8,072 bases of DNA from an uncultured Lachnospiraceae bacterium (GTDB taxonomy: Bacteria; Bacillota; Clostridia; Lachnospirales; Lachnospiraceae). This document shows, piece after piece, positions 1 through 6,131 of this stretch (positions are counted from its first letter, which is position 1; the number at the start of each line of letters is the position of its first letter). A program made the position numbers and the translations under genes. The stretch is taken from the NCBI GenBank assembly GCA_948438565.1, contig CAOJLW010000100.1, forward strand, positions 1 through 8,072. The letters are read 5' to 3'. The notes beneath the pieces were generated by a model, which searched no databases, was not told the DNA's origin, and saw only the letters and a program-made list of their open reading frames with translations.

Positions 1-187
1 TGCCACTTGTGAGTAGCGTGGCGTAAAGCGCCCTCTTATGTTCCTGTAAATATCGCTTGTGTCGCTGCCCCCATAAACCGATAGGCTTGTATTCTTTTTC
101 GGTTGGTAAAGTAAGACAAGGAATATAATAATCTCCTTGTAGTTCATACCAAAGACCATTGCTTTCATCATAAATGTACTTATCCAT
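1..187 (-). CDS. tnpV: TnpV-type transposon-encoded protein (5' part; runs off the left edge)
   Basis: The first 62 codons of a small protein are visible, starting MDKYIYDESNGLWYELQGDY and continuing through the motifs IPCLTLP, PIGLWGQRH and LYATLLTSG. This pattern matches, from memory, the TnpV family of roughly 120-residue proteins carried on Clostridia transposons and mobilizable elements; the molecular role of TnpV is not well defined. The ATG at 187-185 is chosen because a clear GGAGG (200-196 on the minus strand) lies 8 nt upstream. The second half of the gene is outside the window. Its presence implies that the left edge is in or beside a mobile element, but no recombinase or relaxase gene is visible here. 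I am confident of the family and less so of any function. Whether the gene is intact cannot be judged. Confidence 0.85.
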   Translation of the reverse strand, partial: MDKYIYDESNGLWYELQGDYYIPCLTLPTEKEYKPIGLWGQRHKRYLQEHKRALYATLLTSG

Positions 188-712
188 TAAAAAATCCTCC
201 GTTATAATATATTCGCACATACATCACATTTCCCCGATTGCCACACTTTGTTATATCTTGTTATGAGATTTTCTTGCCCTTGATTTTGCCCTTATAAGCA
301 GTCAGGGAAAGAGTAAACTTGTGTGAAATCATATAAAGGGATAAGGCGAACACATTGCGATAAATCCTTTATTTTCAAGGCTTTTGGAGGATTTTATTGA
401 TAACCTATGGAGAGCAATAATCACTCATAATTTTATGGTTTTCAAATTCCAGTTTTGTCAGTGAGCGGGCTTCCAGAAAATGATGCCGCTCTATACGCAG
501 GCAATGGATCTGCTCTTCAAACTAAAGGTTTGCCGTCTGCCTCATTTGCGGAAATATCCGCTCGAAATTGTACGGTAAACTCAAAAAGAAAACAGTTTGT
601 CTGCTTATGGAACTCCCTGTCCCATAAATCCCAATATTTCCGAAATCTCTAGCATAAACTATCTGTAATCCATATGAAAAATCTCTCTGGATTTCTGGAA
701 AACGAAAGATTT
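188..712. other. Gene-poor stretch between tnpV and the methyltransferase remnant
   Basis: No reading frame in these 525 bases has a convincing start, ribosome binding site and family resemblance. The stretch is AT-rich to about position 460. It contains two pairs of short direct repeats (TTGTTAT at 248-254 and 258-264; TTGCCCTT at 274-281 and 286-293) about 60-105 bp upstream of the tnpV start. On the minus strand, 648-520 is a 43-codon open stretch with no start codon (just after an in-frame TAG), whose translation (RFRKYWDLWD..., FEFTVQFRAD..., ADGKPLV) reads like real protein but which I cannot assign. The boundary between mobile element and chromosome probably lies in this interval, but no clear terminal inverted repeat or target duplication was found. 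Confidence 0.5.
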
Positions 713-1043
713 TCACATTATCGTGATAACGGCTATCATACACGGCATCCTTCCCCACACGACGCTATACCTCACATTTTCATATCCTGCATTCTTAAAA
801 AACTCTTGATATGTATCCATATCAAACTGACGCTTAAAATCAACTTCCACAAATTCCAGCAGACGCACGGCTTTTCGATTCCTTCCGCCGACATCGTTGA
901 TATAAGTTGGGAGAATCAACTTGCCGCCTTTTTACATACCCGCTCCAATTCCTTGAGCGCGGCATACGGTTCTTCCAGTAAAGGCATCACATTTCCCGCA
1001 ACTACTTTGTCAAACCTGTTATCCCGGCCATTCAAATCATTGC
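713..1043 (-). pseudogene. SAM-dependent methyltransferase remnant (C-terminal half, frameshifted)
   Basis: Two adjacent minus-strand frames together encode the C-terminal half of a class I SAM-dependent methyltransferase (UbiE/Methyltransf_11-like). The first frame (1043 to about 929) reads NRFDKVVAGNVMPLLEEPYA and then ALKELERVCKK, which is the usual motif around the end of strand 4 and helix D. The second frame (about 928 to 713) reads GGKLILPTYIN, then VDFKRQFDMDTYQEFFKNAGY, and ends with MPCMIAVITIM and a stop. The frames join at a run of five A residues (plus-strand T5 at 929-933); one extra A would give a continuous VCKKGGKLILPTY. The N-terminal half with the glycine-rich SAM-binding loop is missing, because homology begins immediately after the stop of the upstream ABC permease gene. 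The copy therefore cannot be functional even if the frameshift were a homopolymer sequencing error. The substrate is unknown. Confidence 0.75.
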
Positions 1044-1045
1044 GC

Positions 1046-2365
1046 CTAACTCATCTTGGACAAAATATCCCTTGGCTGCATTTTGAACACCATCACGGAG
1101 GATACCCCGGTAGACAACAAAATTAACAGCGCTCCAAACCCGGCGATCTCAGCCAGCTCCAGCACGCCAATCCGAATTTCCAGATCGGCGGACACCTGCT
1201 CTTCGGTTTCGCTGTTTTCTACAAAAGAGGATTCAATCATCTGTCCGGTCAGGCCGGAAGCCACGATTGAAATCACCCAGGCCAACAGGAAAGCAGCGAC
1301 GGCAATCTGTATATTCTCCAGAAGATGCTGCTTTATAATCCCTGTTTTGCGGATGCCAATCGAAAGGTAAACGCCAATTTCGTGCACCCGTTCCCTCATC
1401 CATAAAAACAGGATTAAGGACAGCATAACCGCGCTGACTGCGGCAATCACAGAAACCATCATGGTCACCAAGCCGGCCAAACGCTCCAAAGGAGCTGCGG
1501 AATCCTCATAGGTTTTATTATTCTTGGCAACGGCATATTCCTCCCAATTGTAGTCGTCCCATGTCATCATATTTCCCATAATAGAATCCAACTCCTTGGG
1601 ATTTTCCACAAAGAAAGCTGCTCCGAGCGTATAGACGTCTGTGGCGCCCCCTCCGGCTTCTCCGTATACTTCCCGGATAAACGCCGTATCGGTAAAAATA
1701 AAATTCTCCTCTATATCGCACTCGGCGGTATCTACGCTGGCAATGGTCTGCGGAATGTCTATCGTATAAATGCCAACCACCTCAAGCGAATGGGAAGTAA
1801 CCGACTCCTTCTGCTCATCCAACAGACGTTCTTCATGAAACCTGACGGTAACCGTGTCCCCGACCGATAGATGGTTCATTTCCGCCAGAGCGTCTGAAAT
1901 CATCGCTTTCCCGGAATCGCCTGGAGCAATATGCCGCCCTTCCGTCAGAATATAGTATTCCAGCATAAAATATTCATTCAGGCTGCTGTCCGTATTCCCC
2001 AAAAATCTGGTAAGCTTTGCCTTCTCGTCGCCCTCTCCGGTAAAACGGCCCGGCATCAAATCGAAATCCTCCGCCTTAAAATACTGTATATCCGTGCCGT
2101 TAAAAGCCTTGATTCCTCCGGCATCCATAACTTTTTGCACCAATGTATCGTCAATTCTTCCAATCTTCCCCTGGGAAAAATCCATTTCAATTTTAAAATA
2201 GCCGCCCATCCGCTCACGCAGATCCTGTATAGACGCGTTTGACGCGTTGCCAACGGAAACGCACAGCAAAACCAGAGTGGAGATAAACGTCAGAATTGTA
2301 AATAATATCATTGTTTTTTTCTTGTTTCGCGTCAAATACAAAGACGCGCGCCGCCATACCCCCAT
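1046..2365 (-). CDS. ABC transporter permease, FtsX/MacB type (4 TM)
   Basis: A 439-residue permease of the FtsX/MacB fold. TM1 is at about residues 19-37 after a basic N-terminus (RNKKKT). A large extracytoplasmic MacB_PCD-like domain follows (about 40-290), then TM2 about 297-323, TM3 about 352-374 and TM4 about 402-427. The cytoplasmic segment RERVHEIGVYLSIGIRK (324-340) after TM2 is the conserved FtsX motif that contacts the ATPase. The C-terminus KMQPRDILSKM is also typical of the family. With four TM segments it belongs with MacB/LolCE-like exporters rather than ten-TM BceB permeases. It starts 17 bp after the ATPase stop, with a G-rich AGAGGGGGG ribosome binding site in that gap. The likely role is ATP-driven export or mechanotransmission of a peptide, lipid or antimicrobial across or from the membrane. 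The substrate cannot be told, and no two-component genes lie nearby. The large domain has no recognisable enzymatic motif. Confidence 0.9.
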   Translation of the reverse strand: MGVWRRASLYLTRNKKKTMILFTILTFISTLVLLCVSVGNASNASIQDLRERMGGYFKIEMDFSQGKIGRIDDTLVQKVMDAGGIKAFNGTDIQYFKAEDFDLMPGRFTGEGDEKAKLTRFLGNTDSSLNEYFMLEYYILTEGRHIAPGDSGKAMISDALAEMNHLSVGDTVTVRFHEERLLDEQKESVTSHSLEVVGIYTIDIPQTIASVDTAECDIEENFIFTDTAFIREVYGEAGGGATDVYTLGAAFFVENPKELDSIMGNMMTWDDYNWEEYAVAKNNKTYEDSAAPLERLAGLVTMMVSVIAAVSAVMLSLILFLWMRERVHEIGVYLSIGIRKTGIIKQHLLENIQIAVAAFLLAWVISIVASGLTGQMIESSFVENSETEEQVSADLEIRIGVLELAEIAGFGALLILLSTGVSSVMVFKMQPRDILSKMS

Positions 2366-2382
2366 CGTATCCCCCCTCTGTC

Positions 2383-3018
2383 TTAAACCTCCACCTGATT
2401 TAATTTCCCATACTTCATCTCAAATACCACGTCCGCCTGTTTGGCCACTTCATTGGAATGGGATACAATAATCACGCATTTGCCATACTCCTTTGCCGTT
2501 TCCTGAAACGTTCTGGTAATCTCTTTTGCCATATCTTCATCCAGGTTTCCGGTCGGCTCATCCGCCAAAATTACGGGATTTCCAGAAGCCAGCGCCCTGG
2601 CAATCGCCACACGCTGCTGCTGACCGCCGGAAAGCTGTAAAACATTCCGCTTTGCTTCATCCCGGGAAAGACCCAGCTTTTCTAAAACCGGCAGCGCCTC
2701 CTGTCTGGCCGTTAGCTCTACGTTTTCCATCGGCGTCATATAATCGATCAAATTATAATTCTGGAACACAAAAGAAATGTGATTGCGTCTATGCTCCTCC
2801 AACCCCTTTTTTTGAAGTTCTTTCCCCTCAAATAAAATCTGTCCTTCTTTCGGGATATCCAACCCGCCTAACAACGAAAGCAGAGTGGTCTTTCCACAGC
2901 CGGAAGGACCGAGAATTACGTACATTTTCCCGCTTTCAAAACTTTCACTGATACCGTCCAAAACCATCCTGTCCTTACTGTAATAGTACGAAACATTCTT
3001 GACTTCCAATACGCCCAT
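2383..3018 (-). CDS. ABC transporter ATP-binding protein, MacB/LolD family
   Basis: A 211-residue nucleotide-binding subunit with every catalytic motif intact: Walker A GPSGCGKTT (37-45), Q-loop Gln86 in FVFQNYNL, signature LSGGQQQR (129-136), Walker B VILADEP (149-155) with catalytic Glu154, D-loop GNLD (157-160) and H-loop His187 in IVSHS. The family normally has about 220-230 residues, so this is near full length. It should form a homodimer that powers the FtsX-type permease encoded directly downstream. The ATG at 3018 is well supported by AAAGGAGG (3033-3026 on the minus strand) with 7 nt spacing. Transcription probably starts from the promoter at 3136-3108, giving a leader of about 80 nt with two G5 tracts. 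The substrate of the pair is not predictable from sequence. Confidence 0.95.
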   Translation of the reverse strand: MGVLEVKNVSYYYSKDRMVLDGISESFESGKMYVILGPSGCGKTTLLSLLGGLDIPKEGQILFEGKELQKKGLEEHRRNHISFVFQNYNLIDYMTPMENVELTARQEALPVLEKLGLSRDEAKRNVLQLSGGQQQRVAIARALASGNPVILADEPTGNLDEDMAKEITRTFQETAKEYGKCVIIVSHSNEVAKQADVVFEMKYGKLNQVEV

Positions 3019-3107
3019 TCTTTCTCCTCCTTTATTATGATACCGAGTATGCCGTCGCCAACTGCCTCAGCGCGTGTTTTTGTCCCCCTACCCCCATATT
3101 TATTTTC

Positions 3108-3136
3108 ATGATAGCATCCAGGAAACGCCTTGTCAA
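3108..3136 (-). promoter_or_regulatory. Sigma-A-type promoter of the ABC exporter operon
   Basis: On the minus strand a perfect -35 TTGACA (3136-3131) is followed by a 17-bp spacer and the -10 TATCAT (3113-3108, five of six consensus bases). The start of transcription would be near 3101, about 80 nt upstream of the ATPase start codon. Its -35 overlaps the -35 of the opposing promoter by five bases. Confidence 0.75.
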
Positions 3137-3158
3137 ACCTTTTCAATGGGTGTATAAT
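3130..3158 (+). promoter_or_regulatory. Sigma-A-type promoter of crt-proC
   Basis: On the plus strand the -35 TTGTCA (3130-3135, five of six consensus) is followed by a 17-bp spacer and a perfect -10 TATAAT (3153-3158). The predicted start near 3165 gives a short leader of about 35 nt before the crt ATG. The -35 is shared, on the opposite strand, with the ABC operon promoter. Confidence 0.8.
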
Positions 3159-3199
3159 TATTCCAGCTTATACAAATTTCAAAACAGGAGGACAATCCC

Positions 3200-3994
3200 A
3201 TGAACAACTTAATTTTAGAAGTAGCAGATCAAATCGCAACCTTAAAAATCAGCCGTCCGGAAGCATTAAACGCGCTCAATTCCGAAACGCTTGACGAATT
3301 AAATGCAGCCTTAACTGAAATTGAAGGCAGAGACGATATTAAAGTTGTCATTTTAACCGGCGGCCCGGACAAAAAAGGCAACGAATTCAAATCCTTTGTC
3401 GCCGGAGCCGACATTGCAGAAATGGTAAACTTCTCCGCTGCGGAAGCGCGGGCATTTGGCATGAAAGCCTCTGTGCCATTCTTTAAATTGATGAACATGA
3501 GGCAGGTTACGATTGCGGCAGTAAACGGCTTTGCCCTGGGCGGCGGCTGTGAGATTTCTATGTCATGCGATATCCGCATCGCTTCCGACAACGCTCTGTT
3601 CGGCCAGCCGGAATGCGGCCTTGGCATCATCCCAGGATTTGGCGGTACGCAGAGACTTGCGCGCTTAGTCGGCATGGGACGCGCCAAAGAAATGATCTTT
3701 ACCTGCGACAATATCAACGCAGAAGAAGCCTATCGCATCGGACTGGTCAACAAAGTGGTTGCCAAAGAAGATCTGATGCCTACCGCTATGGCAATGGCCA
3801 AAAAAATCATCTCCAAAGGCAGCTATGCCGTATCGATCGCCAAAGCAGCGATTAACAACGGCTACGATATGGATATTCAGAACGCAGTGGAAATGGAAGC
3901 TAACCTGTTTGGCATCACCTGCTCCACACACGACAAAACCGAAGGCATGGGCGCATTCCTCGAAAAACGCGCTGCCAACTTAACGGATTTCTAA
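3200..3994 (+). CDS. crt: Short-chain enoyl-CoA hydratase (crotonase / 3-hydroxybutyryl-CoA dehydratase)
   Basis: A 264-residue crotonase-fold enzyme, normal length for the family. It reversibly hydrates 2-enoyl-CoA thioesters (crotonyl-CoA to 3-hydroxybutyryl-CoA) in the cytoplasm. The oxyanion-hole and CoA-binding segment AGADI (68-72), the second oxyanion segment ALGGGCE with catalytic Glu118, and QPE with catalytic Glu138 followed by GFGGTQRL (146-153) are all present. The C-terminal segment EGMGAFLEKR is typical. The loop before AGADI (PDKKGNEFKS) is several residues longer than in usual clostridial Crt. AGGAGG at 3186-3191 is 8 nt from the ATG and fixes the start. It is co-transcribed with proC, not with the thl-hbd-bcd-etf butyryl-CoA genes that often accompany crt, so assignment to butyrate formation is inference. 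Another acyl-CoA pathway is possible. Confidence 0.92.
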   Translation: MNNLILEVADQIATLKISRPEALNALNSETLDELNAALTEIEGRDDIKVVILTGGPDKKGNEFKSFVAGADIAEMVNFSAAEARAFGMKASVPFFKLMNMRQVTIAAVNGFALGGGCEISMSCDIRIASDNALFGQPECGLGIIPGFGGTQRLARLVGMGRAKEMIFTCDNINAEEAYRIGLVNKVVAKEDLMPTAMAMAKKIISKGSYAVSIAKAAINNGYDMDIQNAVEMEANLFGITCSTHDKTEGMGAFLEKRAANLTDF

Positions 3995-4003
3995 AACCGG
4001 CTT

Positions 4004-4813
4004 ATGACTAAAACAATTGGATTTATTGGCTGCGGCAATATGGGGCAAGCTATGATCAACGGGATTTTACGTTCCGGTTTATGCACCCCACAGCAAATTG
4101 CAGCCAGCGCACATACGCAGGCCACGTTAGACCGTCTGTCGGATTTATACGGCATCCAGACTTCCTTAAACAATCCCGCAATCGCCCGGATGTCCGATAT
4201 TATTTTCCTGGCCGTAAAACCATATAAGTATCAGGAAATTATCCGGGAAATTCGTGATTTTGTAGATGAGCAAAAACTGATTGTGGCTATTGCCGCAGGC
4301 ATCAATCATGCCAAACTGGACAGCTTCTTTGACAAACCGGTCAAAATTGTCCGCGCAATGCCCAATACGCCGGCTATGGTTCAGGAAGCCATGTCGGCAT
4401 TGACGCCCAACAAACGGATCACGCCGGGAGAATTACAGGAAGTGTCCGCTCTATTTGAAAGCTTCGGCAAAACCGAAATTATTTCCGAATCCTTAATGGA
4501 TACGGTTATCGGCGTCAGCGGCTCTTCCCCCGCTTACATATATATGTTGATAGAAGCTATGGCAGACGCAGCAGTCGCCGATGGAATGCCCCGGGCGCAG
4601 GCATATAAATTCGCCGCCCAATCCGTATACGGGGCGGCCAAAATGGTCTTAGAGACCGGAAAGCATCCCGGCGAATTAAAAGACGCCGTATGCTCGCCGG
4701 GCGGGACGACGATTGCGGCTGTCGCCAAGCTGGAAGAAGCGGGCCTGCGCAGCGCCGTTATCAGCGCACAGAGATCCTGTGTGGCCAAAGCAAAAGAAAT
4801 GGGAAACGCCTAA
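4004..4813 (+). CDS. proC: Pyrroline-5-carboxylate reductase
   Basis: A 269-residue cytoplasmic enzyme that reduces 1-pyrroline-5-carboxylate to L-proline with NAD(P)H, the last step of proline synthesis. The N-terminal Rossmann fold carries GFIGCGNMGQAM (6-17), then AVKP (70-73) and MPNTP (119-123). The C-terminal dimerisation and substrate domain has GSSPAY (173-178) and the family signature with SPGGTTIAAV (231-240) and LEEAGLR (243-249). The length is standard. It begins 9 bp after the crt stop. There is no good Shine-Dalgarno sequence in front of its ATG (the gap reads AACCGGCTT), so translation probably depends on ribosomes finishing crt. A terminator follows directly after the stop codon. 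Confidence 0.97.
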   Translation: MTKTIGFIGCGNMGQAMINGILRSGLCTPQQIAASAHTQATLDRLSDLYGIQTSLNNPAIARMSDIIFLAVKPYKYQEIIREIRDFVDEQKLIVAIAAGINHAKLDSFFDKPVKIVRAMPNTPAMVQEAMSALTPNKRITPGELQEVSALFESFGKTEIISESLMDTVIGVSGSSPAYIYMLIEAMADAAVADGMPRAQAYKFAAQSVYGAAKMVLETGKHPGELKDAVCSPGGTTIAAVAKLEEAGLRSAVISAQRSCVAKAKEMGNA

Positions 4814-4867
4814 CCAAAAAAGTACCGCCCGATAACAAATGATTCGTTATCGGGCGATACTTTTTGG
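4814..4867. terminator. Bidirectional intrinsic terminator between proC and the ybjQ-family gene
   Basis: The stem is CGCCCGATAAC (4826-4836) pairing with GTTATCGGGCG (4846-4856) around a 9-nt loop. It is extended by a GTA/TAC pairing and flanked by A6 on the left and T5 on the right, so it can terminate in both directions. It begins at the base after the proC stop and lies 21 bp beyond the ybjQ-family stop. One stem position is C opposite A in plus-strand RNA but a G-U wobble in minus-strand RNA. The minus direction also has the longer U tract, so it may terminate slightly better for the ybjQ-family gene. Confidence 0.93.
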
Positions 4868-4888
4868 AACTATATCCACTGTCTGTCC

Positions 4889-5200
4889 TTATATAAATTT
4901 CACGGCCGTCCCATAAGCAATGACCTCGGCTGCTCCTTGCATTATAGCGGAAGAAGCATAGCGGACATTGACCACCGCGTCCGCGCCCAGGGATTTGGCT
5001 TCGTCTATCATACGATCGGTTGCCAGAGTCCTGGCTTCACTCATCATTTCATTGTATGCCTTTAATTCGCCTCCAACAATTGTCTTAAATCCCTGCGTAA
5101 TGTCCTTGCCAATATGTTTGCTCTGAATAGTGCTGCCCTTTACCAAACCCAACATTTCCAATTCTTTTCCGGTAATATAATCCGTATTGACTATAATCAT
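4889..5200 (-). CDS. ybjQ: YbjQ/UPF0145 family protein (putative heavy-metal-binding domain)
   Basis: A 103-residue protein of the YbjQ (UPF0145, DUF74) family, whose members form oligomers of small alpha/beta subunits and are often annotated as heavy-metal-binding; the physiological role is unknown. The diagnostic segments are the N-terminal TDYITGKELEMLGLVKGST, the GELKAYNEMM and REAR-like SEARTLATDRMIDEA helix, then GADAVVNVRY and the C-terminal EVIAYGTAVK. The start at 5200 is preferred over an upstream in-frame ATG at 5257 because family homology begins at MIIVNTDY and because AAGGAG (5216-5211) and GGAG (5209-5206) lie just upstream on the minus strand. It has its own promoter and a leader hairpin. 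It is convergent with proC across a shared terminator. The length equals the usual 100-110 residues. Confidence 0.9.
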   Translation of the reverse strand: MIIVNTDYITGKELEMLGLVKGSTIQSKHIGKDITQGFKTIVGGELKAYNEMMSEARTLATDRMIDEAKSLGADAVVNVRYASSAIMQGAAEVIAYGTAVKFI

Positions 5201-5228
5201 CTTTTCTCCGCTCCTTATCGTAATGGCC

Positions 5229-5267
5229 GTTTCCGACAAAGGTGGATCAAAAGCCACTGTCCGAAAC
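5229..5267 (-). promoter_or_regulatory. Imperfect hairpin in the 5' leader of the ybjQ-family mRNA
   Basis: On the plus strand GTTTCCGACAAAGGTGG (5229-5245) can pair with CCACTGTCCGAAAC (5254-5267). The helix is GTTTC, one mismatch, GACA, a 3-nt bulge and GTGG, with an 8-nt loop. It lies in the predicted leader, ending about 12 nt before the Shine-Dalgarno. It lacks a following U tract, so it is not an intrinsic terminator. A role in mRNA stability or translation is inference. Confidence 0.45.
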
Positions 5268-5288
5268 CACTTTTTCTGCTACAACAAA

Positions 5289-5317
5289 ACAATAGTCTTT
5301 TTATCCGGATATGTCAA
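5289..5317 (-). promoter_or_regulatory. Promoter of the ybjQ-family gene
   Basis: The minus strand has a perfect -35 TTGACA (5317-5312), a 17-bp spacer and a weaker -10 TATTGT (5294-5289, four of six consensus). It sits about 20 bp past the mscS-type stop codon. The predicted leader is about 80 nt. It would let the gene be expressed independently of the rho-mscS transcript, for which no terminator is seen in between. Confidence 0.65.
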
Positions 5318-5337
5318 GAGACAAATTCTCAACCACA

Positions 5338-6114
5338 TTATCCCATATGTACATTTACCGTCTGATATGGAATTTGAATGCCGTTTTTCCGGAACTCCTC
5401 CACCAGAGCCGCCCGGATATCGCTGCAAGCCTGAAAACTGTCATCCAGATTTTGTGTCCAGACAGTCGTTTTTAAAATAATGCCGTTTTGCGTATAGCCT
5501 TTGATAAATACTCGATTCTCTTTTGTATTTAACGTCAGATCATGCTTGATACAAATTTGCTGCATACACTGCATCGCCTTTTCAATATCCGTATCATAGG
5601 AAACTTCTATTTCCATAAAATTCCCGATATCCCCGGTATAATTGGTATTTGTAATCACAGCTGAATCCATCACGGAATTGGGAACGATACAGCTTTCTCC
5701 GTTAAACTGCTGGATAATCGTATGACGAATCGTAATATCCTTGACCATCCCTTCCGCTATCACGCTGCTGCCCTGCATAACCCTGATTTTCTCATCGACG
5801 TTATAGGGTTTCGACGCAGACAAAGAGATGCCGCTGATCACATTGGACAGAGCCTGCTGCGCTGCAAACGTAGCGATCGCAATAAATAGAGAACTGCTTT
5901 GTAAAAGCGTCTTACTGATATCCTTGGTAACTTCAAACTGCTGCGCTAGGCTATATGCGACTATCACAACCACAAAGACATTAATCACGCTTTTGGAAAA
6001 ACGTAAATGGACAGAATTATGCTTTCTGCCCATAAAACGAAACACCAGATTGACAATCCGGTTTATCACCAATTCAGCAAGGACAAACAGGACAATTTTA
6101 ATGCAAGTATTCAT
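5338..6114 (-). CDS. Small-conductance mechanosensitive channel (MscS family)
   Basis: A 258-residue inner-membrane channel expected to open under membrane tension and release solutes during hypo-osmotic shock. Three TM segments are predicted: about 4-22, 41-58, and the pore-lining TM3 at about 69-102 (SLFIAIATFAAQQALSNVIS then GISLSASKPYNV). The beta domain follows (103-160, including CIVPNSV), then the alpha/beta C-terminal domain ending GIQIPYQTVNVHMG, typical of the family. It is somewhat shorter than the 286-residue E. coli MscS because the N-terminus is short. TM3 lacks most of the glycines seen in E. coli MscS (only Gly95 remains). It starts 17 bp after the rho stop with only a weak purine-rich ribosome binding site (AGAAGAAAG), so it is probably expressed from the rho transcript. 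The family call is firm; conductance and gating are not predictable. Confidence 0.92.
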   Translation of the reverse strand: MNTCIKIVLFVLAELVINRIVNLVFRFMGRKHNSVHLRFSKSVINVFVVVIVAYSLAQQFEVTKDISKTLLQSSSLFIAIATFAAQQALSNVISGISLSASKPYNVDEKIRVMQGSSVIAEGMVKDITIRHTIIQQFNGESCIVPNSVMDSAVITNTNYTGDIGNFMEIEVSYDTDIEKAMQCMQQICIKHDLTLNTKENRVFIKGYTQNGIILKTTVWTQNLDDSFQACSDIRAALVEEFRKNGIQIPYQTVNVHMG

Positions 6115-6131
6115 TTTCTTTTCGCTTTCTT

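Noticed and set aside
274..293. Short direct repeats as a possible CRISPR or iteron array
   Set aside because: There are only two copies of an 8-base word, with no regular spacers and no replication or cas genes. They are mentioned only as possible recombinase sites.
455..652. 65-codon plus-strand open frame with a non-ATG start
   Set aside because: It has no ribosome binding site and no recognised family, and a competing open stretch on the other strand looks more protein-like.
674..1126. 150-codon plus-strand open frame
   Set aside because: It lies opposite the methyltransferase remnant and the permease 3' end, has no ribosome binding site and has a composition unlike a real protein. The minus-strand frames carry clear family motifs.
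2526..2951. 141-codon plus-strand open frame
   Set aside because: It is the antisense shadow of the ABC ATPase, rich in Pro/Arg/His with no family resemblance.
3229..3717. 162-codon minus-strand open frame
   Set aside because: It is the antisense shadow of crt, whose catalytic motifs, ribosome binding site and promoter are all on the plus strand.
5201..5257. Upstream in-frame start for the ybjQ-family gene (19 extra residues)
   Set aside because: The extra residues are not part of the family, overlap the leader hairpin and ribosome binding site, and have no Shine-Dalgarno of their own.
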